This document shows, piece by piece, positions 42,189 to 50,078 of a stretch of DNA of 64,000 nt. The stretch is from positions 3,658,001 to 3,722,000 of the forward strand of contig NZ_CP088022.1 of assembly GCF_013373795.3 (NCBI RefSeq). Reading direction: 5' to 3'. A program made the position numbers and the translations under genes. Numbering within the stretch: the first letter of the stretch is position 1; every line of letters starts with the position of its first letter. The notes under the pieces were generated by a model. The model saw nothing but the letters and a program-made list of their open reading frames with translations. It was not told the DNA's origin and made no database searches. Origin of the DNA: Bradyrhizobium quebecense (GTDB taxonomy: Bacteria > Pseudomonadota > Alphaproteobacteria > Rhizobiales > Xanthobacteraceae).

Positions 42189-42650
42189 TCAGTAGTAGCG
42201 GCGCAGCACCGGATGGCCGTAGCGGTGTGGCGCGTAGCCGTAGCGATAGCCGTAGTGCGCACGGTAGGGCCGATAGTGATGGCGGTAGCCGTAGTGACGG
42301 TAGCCATAGTGGCGATAGCCGTAATACGGACGGCCGTAACCCTCGCGGTAGTACGGACGCGGCGCCCAATTGCCCGGGCCGGTGTAGCTCGGTCCCTGGT
42401 TGACGTAATAGTACTGCTGCGCTGCGTCGGGGTAGGCCGCATCCGGGTCAGGCAGGCGTTCGACCGCGCCGTAACCGCCATAGCCGTAGCCGTAGCCGTA
42501 GCCACCGCAGCCGCCGCAGCCGCCGCAGCCGCCGCAGCCGTAATTCACGACGGGCGCGGAATAGCCGCAAGGGTTGAAACCGCACGCCATTGCGGGCGCG
42601 GTCACCATGACGGCCACGGCCGCAATCAGTCCTTTGATCATTTGACGCAT
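42189..42650 (-). CDS. Secreted Cys/Gly/Tyr-rich repeat protein
   Basis: 153 residues. The signal peptide (IKGLIAAVAVMVTAPAMA) is followed by CGFNPCGYSAP, then five CGG units in a row and a YGYGYGYGGYG run. The second half has repeated GYRHYGYRH units rich in Tyr, His and Arg. No enzymatic domain is visible. It could be a metal-binding or cell-surface structural protein; Cys and His spacing would suit metal ions. The start at 42650 has a GGAGAG ribosome site; the longer frame to 42872 lies in the neighbouring gene. Confidence 0.7.
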   Translation of the reverse strand: MRQMIKGLIAAVAVMVTAPAMACGFNPCGYSAPVVNYGCGGCGGCGGCGGYGYGYGYGGYGAVERLPDPDAAYPDAAQQYYYVNQGPSYTGPGNWAPRPYYREGYGRPYYGYRHYGYRHYGYRHHYRPYRAHYGYRYGYAPHRYGHPVLRRYY

Positions 42651-42730
42651 TACTCTCTCCTGATGGTCTCTCTGTTCGTCGCGTAGCTCTTGGTGGCTAT
42701 GAAGGCGCCCCCGTTCGAGGGGCAGTTGAT

Positions 42731-43204
42731 TTAGGGTCCTCGGGGACGCGGTGGCCGCGGGACCGGTCCCGGCAGCGGCTGCGGCCCGTTGAATTGCGGC
42801 GCGTAGATCACCGGCGGCGGATCGACCGGCACGCTGGACTGCGCCGGCAGCGGCGCGGACCGCGCCGACCATGATTCGTGATAGCTCTCGGCCGGCTGCG
42901 GCAGGCGGCGGTTGGCCGGCGGCTCGATCTCGAGGCGGCCGTAACCCGGCATGTGGCCGAGGCTTGGATAATAATGGCCGACATTCGGCTCGGGATCGAT
43001 CGGGCGGCCGCCATAGACGGTCGGCACCATCGAGTCGTTGCGGGCCAGCCCCATGGCACTTTCGACCACGGCGTAGGAGGCGTCGACGCCATTGATGATG
43101 ATGGGCACGCCAGGGCGATTGGGCACGACAATGTCGAAGCCGCCGCCGGCCAGCGCCGTCGAGGTCATCGCAGCCAATATCGTCAGCGCAAGACTTCCGC
43201 GCAT
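42731..43204 (-). CDS. Secreted proline-rich hypothetical protein
   Basis: 157 residues. Signal peptide MRGSLALTILAAMTSTALAG; then DIVVPNRPGVPIIINGVDAS, YAVVESAMGLARNDSMVPTV, a PEPNVGHYYPSLGHMPGYGR segment and a long Pro-rich C-terminus. The family is unrecognised; similar small exported proteins are frequent in Bradyrhizobium. It lies upstream of the Tyr/Gly-rich protein gene on the same strand. Confidence 0.7.
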   Translation of the reverse strand: MRGSLALTILAAMTSTALAGGGFDIVVPNRPGVPIIINGVDASYAVVESAMGLARNDSMVPTVYGGRPIDPEPNVGHYYPSLGHMPGYGRLEIEPPANRRLPQPAESYHESWSARSAPLPAQSSVPVDPPPVIYAPQFNGPQPLPGPVPRPPRPRGP

Positions 43205-43379
43205 GTTCTACCCAGCGTCCCGAATTGTTCCACCCGCAGCCTAATCCAACGGCTTGGCGGAAGGGTTAAGGACGCGGCCCAAACTGGCGGTAAGCCTAAC
43301 GCGTAAGCATCGGCATCCGGTCAATGCGGCCGTGAGGGATCAGGAATCGTTAACGGCGGTCCGGCGCACGTTGGCTGCG

Positions 43380-44096
43380 TCAGGTAAACGCGTTCTCGAT
43401 GATCGAGTGGATGCCGATCGCAATCGTGACCGCGCCGACCGCCATTTGCAGGCCGCGATTGGCCCAGGTCAGCCAGCGTGCGGAGGCCGCGAGCGGCACC
43501 GCAATCACACTCGACAGCACGCCCATCCCGATCATCGATCCGACGCCGAACAGCGCGACATAGCCAAGCCCGATCACCGGGTTTGGGGCCTGCGATACCG
43601 TCAGCACCAAGAGCGCCGCCGAGCCCGCCATGCCGTGCATCAGACCGACCAGCAGCGTGCGCCAGCGGAAGCCATGGGCGTGGCTGTGCGCCGCGCGGAC
43701 ATGTGGGCTGGTGGACGCACGCGCCACGGTTTCACCGGCATGGCTGTGGGCGTGGAAATGCGTCATGCCGTCGCCATGCGAATGGGTGTGGAAGTGCACG
43801 CGATCGCGCCACAGCCGCCACCAGACATGCGCACCGAGGCCGACCAGCATGACGCCGACCGCGGTCTCGATCGGCTGCGCGACCGTCTCGGGGATCGCGT
43901 GCCCGAGCAGGATCGCGGCGCCGGCGAAGACGAACAGCGTGAGCGTGTGACCGAGGCCCCAGGTCAGGCCGTGCTTGACGATATCACCGACATGGGTACG
44001 GCGCGCCGCGATGCTCGATACCGCCGCGATGTGATCCGGCTCCAGCGCATGCTGCATGCCAAGCAGAAAGCCAAGACTCAAGATTCCGAACATCAA
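43380..44096 (-). CDS. NiCoT/UreH-type nickel-cobalt transporter
   Basis: 238 residues with six hydrophobic helices. The first helix carries the metal signature LGMQHALEPDHIAAVSSIA (HxxxxDH), followed by WGLGHTLTLFVFAGA. A His-rich loop lies between helices 3 and 4: HFHTHSHGDGMTHFHAHSHA and AAHSHAHGF. The second half has LVGLMHGMAGSAALLVL. Expected substrate is Ni or Co, with export or import undecided. No urease or hydrogenase gene is nearby. Confidence 0.85.
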   Translation of the reverse strand: MMFGILSLGFLLGMQHALEPDHIAAVSSIAARRTHVGDIVKHGLTWGLGHTLTLFVFAGAAILLGHAIPETVAQPIETAVGVMLVGLGAHVWWRLWRDRVHFHTHSHGDGMTHFHAHSHAGETVARASTSPHVRAAHSHAHGFRWRTLLVGLMHGMAGSAALLVLTVSQAPNPVIGLGYVALFGVGSMIGMGVLSSVIAVPLAASARWLTWANRGLQMAVGAVTIAIGIHSIIENAFT

Positions 44097-44147
44097 TCCC
44101 CCGCGCCGGCGCGTGACGGCAGATCAAACACCACATCGCCGATCTTG

Positions 44148-44864
44148 TCAGGCCGGCACCTCGTCAAACAGGCCTTGCATCGCCGCCCAGGAGCGGCGGT
44201 CAGCCCGCGCATCGTACAGCGCCGACTTCATGATCGAACCGTCGGCGGCCGGGTTGGCAAAACCGTGCAGCGTGTTGCCGTAGCTGATCACCTGCCAGTC
44301 GGCAACCTTGCCGGCGCGCATCTCGTTCTCGAATGCCGCGACCTGGTCGGAAGGCGCCAGCGGATCGTCGGCTCCGGTCAAGACCAGCACGCTCGCCCTC
44401 ACCGCCCCCGCTGCCGCAGGCTGCGTGGTCGAGAGCACGCCATGGAAGCTGACGACGGCCTTGAGGTCAGCACCGTCGCGCGCAAGCTCGAGCACGACCG
44501 TGCCGCCGAAGCAGAAGCCGATCGCCGCGCAACGGGTAGCGTCGACCTCGGGCAATGCCGTGAGCGTCGCGAGCGCGGCGCGGGCCCGCCCGCGAAGCGT
44601 GGCGGGATTGGCGCGCAAATGACCGATCAGCGTCATTGCCTGCTGCAGATCGGCGGCCTGCCGCCGCTCGCCGAACATGTCGGCGGCGAACGCCACATAG
44701 CCACGCTCGGCAAGCCTGCGTGCCCGCTCCATCGCGAAATCGCCGAGCCCGAGCCCTTCGTGGAATACCAGCACCCCGGGACGCTTTACGCCGCGGTCCT
44801 TGAACGCAAGATAGCCGCGCAAATTGGCGTCGCCGGCGGCGTAGTCGATGTCACCAGTGTGCAT
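44148..44864 (-). CDS. Dienelactone hydrolase family protein
   Basis: 238 residues, alpha/beta hydrolase fold. The nucleophile Cys is in AAIGFCFGGTVVLEL, the acid Asp in VLTGADDPLAPSDQV and the His in SYGNTLHGFANPAA: the complete Cys-Asp-His triad of dienelactone hydrolases. VLVFHEGLGLGDF forms the oxyanion region. It hydrolyses a lactone or ester; the substrate is not assignable without a pathway context. Lies 51 bases upstream of the Ni/Co transporter gene on the same strand. Confidence 0.88.
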   Translation of the reverse strand: MHTGDIDYAAGDANLRGYLAFKDRGVKRPGVLVFHEGLGLGDFAMERARRLAERGYVAFAADMFGERRQAADLQQAMTLIGHLRANPATLRGRARAALATLTALPEVDATRCAAIGFCFGGTVVLELARDGADLKAVVSFHGVLSTTQPAAAGAVRASVLVLTGADDPLAPSDQVAAFENEMRAGKVADWQVISYGNTLHGFANPAADGSIMKSALYDARADRRSWAAMQGLFDEVPA

Positions 44865-45012
44865 GCAATTCTCGTCAAGACAGCATCATCCGGAACGCAT
44901 CATGCGCGAGAGTTACGGAACTTCACACTGGTTTGAACGCAGGGCAAGGCCGGATCGGAACAGGCACGGCGCGGCGAGATTAGCTCGTCACCACGACGAG
45001 AGGAGACCTTGC

Positions 45013-45444
45013 ATGACACAGCTCAAGATTCGCTGCGCCACCGTTGGCGCAGCAGCCCTGCTCGCTGCGACCCTGGCCGGCTCCGCGATGGCGCAGCAGA
45101 CCATCGGTACCGCCGCGCGCTGCTCGAATGACGATCCCGATGCCCGATGCCAGACGATGACGCCCGGCACCACGCGCACCGCCTATCGCCACCACACCTA
45201 TCGGCGGGACCGCGACTGGCAGGGCAGCTACAACCGCTATGACCCCGGCCCCGCCGGCGTCGCGGCCGGTGTGGTTGGCGGCGCGGTCGGCACCGCAGCC
45301 GCGATCGCGACCGCCCCGTTCGGCGGCCCCGACTATGCCCGCACCCCGATCGGCGGCGAGGAATATGCCCGGCAGAATGGCTTTGTCTGCACCCCCGGCA
45401 CGTGGTTCCGCGGCAGTGACGGCCTGCGACATCCCTGCCAGTAG
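45013..45444 (+). CDS. Small exported hypothetical protein
   Basis: 143 residues. Signal peptide (VGAAALLAATLAGSAMA-QQ). The mature part has three or four Cys (ARCSNDDPDARCQT, FVCTPGTWFRGSD, HPCQ) and a Gly/Ala-rich stretch (GVAAGVVGGAVGTAAAIATA). The paired Cys suggest disulfides in the periplasm. The ATG at 45013 has a GAGAGGAGACC ribosome site. A terminator follows at 45467. Family unknown. Confidence 0.75.
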   Translation: MTQLKIRCATVGAAALLAATLAGSAMAQQTIGTAARCSNDDPDARCQTMTPGTTRTAYRHHTYRRDRDWQGSYNRYDPGPAGVAAGVVGGAVGTAAAIATAPFGGPDYARTPIGGEEYARQNGFVCTPGTWFRGSDGLRHPCQ

Positions 45445-45466
45445 CTCGGGCGAACCGCTGACGCGC

Positions 45467-45493
45467 AAAAGGCGGCCTTCGGGCCGCCTCTTT
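45467..45493 (+). terminator. Intrinsic terminator
   Basis: GGCGGCC, a TTCG tetraloop, GGCCGCC, then TCTTT; the preceding AAAA makes it usable from both sides. Confidence 0.85.
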
Positions 45494-45607
45494 GCCGCCT
45501 GGCCGGTGGAGGCGAACGGCCGATCCGGACCTCCCGGGTTCTGGCCTTCAGGTTCTGGCCCTGCCCCGCCAAGTCTGCTATGCGAGCGCGCAAATCATAC
45601 CCATGTA

Positions 45608-45682
45608 GCCGGCTTAGCTCAGCGGTAGAGCAGCAGTTTTGTAAACTGAAGGTCGGGGGTTCAATCCCCTCAGCCGGCACCA
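45608..45682 (+). tRNA. tRNA-Thr (UGU)
   Basis: 75 bases with CCA. Acceptor GCCGGCT pairs with AGCCGGC; D-stem GCTC/GAGC; anticodon loop TTTGTAA (anticodon TGT); T-arm GGGGGTTCAATCCCC. Confidence 0.96.
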
Positions 45683-45860
45683 TCTTTTCACGAAATCAAC
45701 GGGACGGGTCGGTTGGCCGTGCCCCGGTACGGGATGCCCAACCTGGTTGGTTTGGAGAGCGTGGCGTTGGACAACCGGGTCGTGGGGGCTTGCACTAGCC
45801 GAAAACATCCCGCAAAATTGCGCAACAGGGAGCCACAAGCGGATTTCGGGCAGGCACCGG

Positions 45861-46175
45861 ATGACGGAAAAGCAGTTGCGGGCGAGGACGTCGTTCCTGA
45901 AGGCAATGCTGCTGGTCTGCGCCTTGCTGATGGGCTACTCGGATCTGATCACCACCAACGAGATCTTGCAGCGGGGAATGGGCGAACTGAACCCGTTCAT
46001 GTGGCTCACCCAGGAGTGGCTGGGTGAATGGTGGCTTATTGCCAAACTGGGCCTAACCTACCTCGTGATATGGTTGCTGTGGCACGGCAACAGCGAACGC
46101 CAAGTGGCTTATGTGGTCGCCTTCATTGCACTGCCCGTCTACAATAATCTGTTTATCCTGGCGGGCGCCAATTGA
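45861..46175 (+). CDS. DUF5658-like small membrane protein
   Basis: 104 residues with three hydrophobic helices. The motif YSDLITTNEILQRGMGELNP (Asp ... Glu-x-Asn-Pro) matches the DUF5658 pattern, followed by WWLIAKLGLTYLVIWLLW. Function unknown. The ATG at 45861 is chosen; upstream open frame is spacer after the tRNA-Thr gene. Confidence 0.7.
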   Translation: MTEKQLRARTSFLKAMLLVCALLMGYSDLITTNEILQRGMGELNPFMWLTQEWLGEWWLIAKLGLTYLVIWLLWHGNSERQVAYVVAFIALPVYNNLFILAGAN

Positions 46176-46277
46176 GCTGACCTTGCGGTGATGCTGGCGA
46201 GCCGTCGTTAGCGCTGCCTGGCACAGTTGCCGAGGCTCGCTGTTTCACAATGGACACTGCCAGGCGCGGTTCTGACT

Positions 46278-46460
46278 ATGGACTGGTCCTACTATCTCGT
46301 CGGCGTTGCTGTGGTCCTGCTCCTCCTCGCCTATCGCCTGCATGGCGGGCTGTTCAGGAAGGACACGCTGCGGGACGAGAGACTGAATCGATTGATCGAT
46401 GAACGCATCGATCGCATGGACCTGAAGCGCGACAAAAAGCACGAGCCGTCCGAGCTATGA
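46278..46460 (+). CDS. 60-residue single-pass membrane protein
   Basis: MDWSYYLVGVAVVLLLLAYR forms one helix, then a charged cytoplasmic tail (RLNRLIDERIDRMDLKRDKK). No family is recognised. It shares strand and spacing with the DUF5658-like gene (102 bases away). Confidence 0.5.
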   Translation: MDWSYYLVGVAVVLLLLAYRLHGGLFRKDTLRDERLNRLIDERIDRMDLKRDKKHEPSEL

Positions 46461-46466
46461 AGACTG

Positions 46467-46799
46467 TCAGCCACGCCTCGTCGCGCGCAGCTTCAATCGG
46501 TCGAGATCGACCGTCGACCGCAGCAGCCCCGCCAGCTCGTGGGAGAATACGGCAGCTCCGAGCATGGCGAAGCGGGCTTTGATGCCGGCGAACTGACCGA
46601 AGCACGATTCTTCGACGCAGATGCCGACGCGGTCCGCTGCTGCAAATCTCTTGATGATCCCGTGAACGTCGACCGTCCCGCCGGCGATGTCGCCTTCAAA
46701 CCGAAGTGCCTGGGCATCGAGTCCTCCATCCGGATCTACACGGCTTGCGCCGCGCATTGTCCTTGATCCAACCCGAGCATGTATTCGCGGCTCAATCAA
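46467..46799 (-). CDS. Possible hypothetical protein
   Basis: Up to 110 residues; the likely start MRGASRVDPDGGLDAQALRF is at 46757. The sequence is protein-like (DVHGIIKRFAAADRVGICVE, ARFAMLGAAVFSHELAGLLR) with mixed alpha/beta character. It is convergent with the preceding small membrane-protein gene. No family is recognised. Confidence 0.4.
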   Translation of the reverse strand: MIEPRIHARVGSRTMRGASRVDPDGGLDAQALRFEGDIAGGTVDVHGIIKRFAAADRVGICVEESCFGQFAGIKARFAMLGAAVFSHELAGLLRSTVDLDRLKLRATRRG

Positions 46800-46858
46800 A
46801 GAGCCTCACTTGGATTACCCACAACGTTTAACGGAAGCCGTAGTCTTCCGGGCTCCGC

Positions 46859-47059
46859 TCACACCGCCGACAGGACTTGCGCGCAAGGCAACGGTGACTC
46901 ATCGAAGGAGCCCTGCTCGGCAGGCACGCAAGCAATGATGTCCGTCATCTCAGTGCGCTTTGCGAAACGCAACTCGTAAGCCTGCCGCTGGACGCCAACG
47001 GCGGACAGCTGACCTATCAAGCTTGCGCCGGTCTCAAGCTCTCGGATATCGGCGATCAT
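46859..47059 (-). CDS. Possible small hypothetical protein
   Basis: 66 residues: MIADIRELETGASLIGQLSA, RQAYELRFAKRTEMTDIIAC. Amphipathic and protein-like. It lies 59 bases upstream of the previous small gene on the same strand, so both may be one transcript. No family is recognised. Confidence 0.35.
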   Translation of the reverse strand: MIADIRELETGASLIGQLSAVGVQRQAYELRFAKRTEMTDIIACVPAEQGSFDESPLPCAQVLSAV

Positions 47060-47221
47060 CCGGCGTAGCTGGTCATGTCGACAGCGGTCGGGAACCAGCC
47101 GGACACCCTGCTCCCTGGCAGGAATCGTGGGATCATCCCCGTAGCATCACCCATCCCTTGCCTTGTTTCTGTCCTTGCAGCCCAAAACGCGGTATGCAGA
47201 ATGTGGGATGGGACTCAGCCA

Positions 47222-47410
47222 ATGACCTATTTGATCCTTGCCCGGGATGGCACCAGCCAAATCGTGCTGAAGCGCGACAGCGAAGACGCTGCCGAGAAGA
47301 AGGCGCGCGAGCTGAAGGAGATGGGTTGGTTCGAGGTCGAGGTCCGCGAGGACAAGGCCGGCCACCCGGTCGCGGCTACGGCGACCGATCGGTCCAACAC
47401 CCTTCAATAA
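47222..47410 (+). CDS. Small hypothetical protein
   Basis: 62 residues: MTYLILARDGTSQIVLKRDS, AEKKARELKEMGWFEVEVRE. Reads as one beta-beta-alpha-beta unit. Such short proteins recur in Bradyrhizobium; no function is known. Confidence 0.55.
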   Translation: MTYLILARDGTSQIVLKRDSEDAAEKKARELKEMGWFEVEVREDKAGHPVAATATDRSNTLQ

Positions 47411-47496
47411 CGCCTGCCCTTCATGACGTCTTCCCTTCAATGACGTCTTGATGAACCTTTGCCGGACGGTCCTTACACATGTGTGAGGAGCCTACG

Positions 47497-47676
47497 ATGT
47501 CCGACACAGCCCATTATCGCTTCCAGTCCGATCAGGCGCGACGGCTGGCCCGCCAGGTCACCGACGCCACGGTGCGTGAAAAGCTGCTCGAAATGGCCGA
47601 GGAGTATGGCCGCTACGCCGACCTGATCGAGGCCCGCAGCACCGAACCGGTAGCTGTCGAGGCGATGGCTCACTAG
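47497..47676 (+). CDS. Small helical hypothetical protein
   Basis: 59 residues: MSDTAHYRFQSDQARRLARQ, VTDATVREKLLEMAEEYGRY. All-alpha, acidic; resembles the common rhizobial small proteins with an LLEMAEEY motif. A GTGAGGAGC ribosome site precedes the ATG. Confidence 0.65.
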   Translation: MSDTAHYRFQSDQARRLARQVTDATVREKLLEMAEEYGRYADLIEARSTEPVAVEAMAH

Positions 47677-47837
47677 ACTGAACGCGCCCGCTCCAGCCGG
47701 CACACCGGGCCGGTGGACTCGCGACTTGAGCTTTCAGGTCTCCTCCTGCCGCACTTTCTCAAGCTCGAGGCCAAACCGCGAGAAAACGCCTGAGGATTTG
47801 TTCGGAACATTATGCCGCCTCACGCGATTTTCCCCGC

Positions 47838-48068
47838 ATGAGAGTACGCGAGACCAACCGAAATTTGATGCTTCTGGGCAGCTTCACGCTGCTGAGCGTG
47901 GCCGCTGCCGGCATCGTCGCCCTGCTCGATCCGGCGCCCGCTCCGGCCAGCGCGGCGCCCCGGCCGGCCGCGAATCAGGCGCCGGTCCCAAGCCAAGCAC
48001 TGGCCCAGACGCCGGTCCGGATCGTCGGTACCCCGTTCGTCCCGAACACCAATCCCCGCCAGCGCTGA
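47838..48068 (+). CDS. Small membrane-anchored Pro/Ala-rich protein
   Basis: 76 residues. A single N-terminal helix (LMLLGSFTLLSVAAAGIVAL) followed by a Pro/Ala-rich periplasmic tail with PVRIVGTPFVPNTNPRQR. No domain is recognised. Confidence 0.5.
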   Translation: MRVRETNRNLMLLGSFTLLSVAAAGIVALLDPAPAPASAAPRPAANQAPVPSQALAQTPVRIVGTPFVPNTNPRQR

Positions 48069-48202
48069 CCGTCCCTCGCGCCCACGCACGTCACAATTTT
48101 GTCACCGTGCCTGCAAAACCGGCGTCTTCGTCAACCATCATGATGGCGAGTGCTTGCTTCCGCGGGGTTGCTCTGATGCAATCCGCGCGCTCAAGGTGCG
48201 CC

Positions 48203-48751
48203 ATGAAGTGGATGAAGGAACGCGATCTCCTGATCGCGCAGACAATGGCTTTCGTACAGTCGGTGAAGGGCAAGCTGCCCGACGCCGAACTGCCGACGCC
48301 TGCCCCGCGGACGGTGACGCCGCCCGCCGCCCAGCCGACCGCCGCGCCACCCGCCGCACCAGTTGCACCCGCTGCCGCGTTGCAGACCGCCGCTGAACAG
48401 GCCTTGGTCGAGGCCATCGCCACGCTCAGCGTCAAGCCTGAGGCTGAGGTGCAAGCTGCACTCATGCCGCCACCGCTTCCGCTGCCGACCGTGATCGAAG
48501 GCCTGCCCTCCGCTCCACAGCCTTTAGCTGTGACCGTCGTCGAAGTCCCGCCGCCGCCGGCGCAGCCGCCGCAATTTGCCAAGCTCGACATCAGCGGCGA
48601 CTTCGGATCCGAGGTGCGGGACCGTGTTGCCAATTTCCGCGCGCAGCAGCAGCGTTTCCTGAGGGAGCGCGAGGAATACTGCACCACGACCATGGCCAAG
48701 GTCCGCGCTGCGATCCGCGACAACAGCGAGCTGCCGCGCTCCGGCAAGTAA
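48203..48751 (+). CDS. Pro/Ala-rich hypothetical protein
   Basis: 182 residues: MKWMKERDLLIAQTMAFVQS at the front, a long Pro/Ala linker in the middle, and a folded-looking C-terminus (FGSEVRDRVANFRAQQQRFL, EREEYCTTTMAKVRAAI). An upstream in-frame Met at 48176 is an alternative start. It occurs as a single gene; no signal peptide is certain. Function unknown. Confidence 0.6.
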   Translation: MKWMKERDLLIAQTMAFVQSVKGKLPDAELPTPAPRTVTPPAAQPTAAPPAAPVAPAAALQTAAEQALVEAIATLSVKPEAEVQAALMPPPLPLPTVIEGLPSAPQPLAVTVVEVPPPPAQPPQFAKLDISGDFGSEVRDRVANFRAQQQRFLREREEYCTTTMAKVRAAIRDNSELPRSGK

Positions 48752-48787
48752 CCGGCCCCCTTTAATCTCCGAATCGTTCGCTGACCT

Positions 48788-49945
48788 TCAGCCGCGCGCG
48801 CCCGGTTTCACCGGCTCGCTCAGGAAGCGTCCGCTCGATCGCGCCAGCGTCGGCTCCTCCACAGCGTCAACGGCAGGCTGCTTGCCTTCCACCATTGATC
48901 GGAGGCCGGCCACCGCCTGGGTCATCCGTTCGGCGAATTTGGCCGCGGCGCCATCGAGGAACGCCCTGTCCTTCGGCTTCGGCTTGGCGATCCGCAGCTC
49001 GAAACGGGACGTTCCGTTTGCGCCGTCGAGAACGGCCCGGGTCATGATGATGCGCGGGGCTCCGGGCACCGGCAGCGTGATCCCGACCGTGAAGTAATCG
49101 ACCGGACGCCAGTCGAGCGTTTCCTCGACGTTGGTATGGTTGCCGTGCGCGCAATGGTTTTTGGTGCCGATACCGCGTCGCCCCTTGCCTGACTCCTCGA
49201 CGATGTCGTCGGCGTCCCACCATTTCTGCCATTGCCCGGGCACGGTGATGAACTCCCACACCGTCTGCCGCGGCGCGGCGATGTCGAACTCCAGTATCGC
49301 GTAGGCGTCTTCGCGCGTCACCTCCAGCCGCGTTTGCGCGTCGTCCTGCTGCCACGCCGCCTCGAGATCGCGCGCCCACAGCGTCACATCGCCGATGATG
49401 TCGATGGTTTCCTGATGCGGGATCAGACCTTGTGCCACCGGGTCGACGCCCATGGCGCGGATCGCTGCGTCGCTGTAGAGCGCGTAGGCACGCCCGCCAA
49501 CCTTCTCGCCAACCGTGTTCTTGAGCAGCCGGTGGACCAGAATGACGTCGCGCCCGGCGAGCTCTTCCCTGCCGCCCATCTTCTGCTTCACCATCTCGCC
49601 GTGATGGACGACGAATTTGAAATCGAGATCGCCCATCGCGACGCAGGCCTTGCACTCGCAGGTCGAGGCCTGGCGGACGTCGCGCAGGCGCCGGCGGAAT
49701 TTGAAATAGGCGCCCTCGATCGCGTCCTGCAGCAGCGAGCCGTCGATTGTCCCGGTCGAGTAGACGAAGGCGGCGTCGCCCTCGAACTTGGCGAGGCGAA
49801 ATGGCGGGCGCAGCCCTTTCACCACCACGTCCATGAAATCGGCGATGATGTCCTGCGCGTGGTCGAGCTCGACCGCCGCGAGGAAGTTGGTATAGCCGGA
49901 AATATCGGCAATCGCGAAATATGCCGCTTCAGCCTTCGGAAGCAT
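48788..49945 (-). CDS. DUF2652 (cyclase-like) and SRPBCC fusion protein
   Basis: 385 residues with two domains. Residues 1-190: nucleotide-cyclase-like DUF2652 (AYFAIADISGYTNFLAAVEL, LAKFEGDAAFVYSTGT, a CECKAC Cys pair, VVHHGEMVKQKMGGREELAG, GRDVILVHRLLKN). Residues 200-350: SRPBCC hydrophobic-ligand domain (EFDIAAPRQTVWEFITVPGQ, WQKWWDADDIVEES, RFELRIAKPKPKD). The Asp pair of true cyclases is partly kept (IADISGY, FEGDAAF). The pairing suggests ligand-controlled nucleotide binding or signalling. Single gene. Confidence 0.8.
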   Translation of the reverse strand: MLPKAEAAYFAIADISGYTNFLAAVELDHAQDIIADFMDVVVKGLRPPFRLAKFEGDAAFVYSTGTIDGSLLQDAIEGAYFKFRRRLRDVRQASTCECKACVAMGDLDFKFVVHHGEMVKQKMGGREELAGRDVILVHRLLKNTVGEKVGGRAYALYSDAAIRAMGVDPVAQGLIPHQETIDIIGDVTLWARDLEAAWQQDDAQTRLEVTREDAYAILEFDIAAPRQTVWEFITVPGQWQKWWDADDIVEESGKGRRGIGTKNHCAHGNHTNVEETLDWRPVDYFTVGITLPVPGAPRIIMTRAVLDGANGTSRFELRIAKPKPKDRAFLDGAAAKFAERMTQAVAGLRSMVEGKQPAVDAVEEPTLARSSGRFLSEPVKPGARG

Positions 49946-50030
49946 GGAGACCTCCCGCGTAACCTCTTCGTGCGATGACGCAGTCTGTCACACCGCGCCA
50001 TACGAGGTCGAGAGTGGCGACTCTTGTTCT

Positions 50031-50078
50031 GACGCGTTTTCTGAGCGCGAACCGGTATCCACTTCGCTTGAAAACGCT
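50031..50078. repeat. 48-bp dispersed repeat, copy 2
   Basis: GACGCGTTTTCTGAGCGCGA at the left and CTTGAAAACGCT at the right, with terminal inverted arms. It matches the repeat at 40936-40983 with a few differences and ends exactly at the alpha/beta-hydrolase stop codon. Confidence 0.72.

Noticed and set aside
42480..42540. Tandem short repeats resembling a CRISPR or VNTR array
   Set aside because: The repeats are CGG and GYG codon units within an open reading frame, with no spacers.
43254..44936. A 560-codon plus-strand frame
   Set aside because: Antisense to the Ni/Co transporter and dienelactone hydrolase genes, both of which have complete catalytic or metal motifs.
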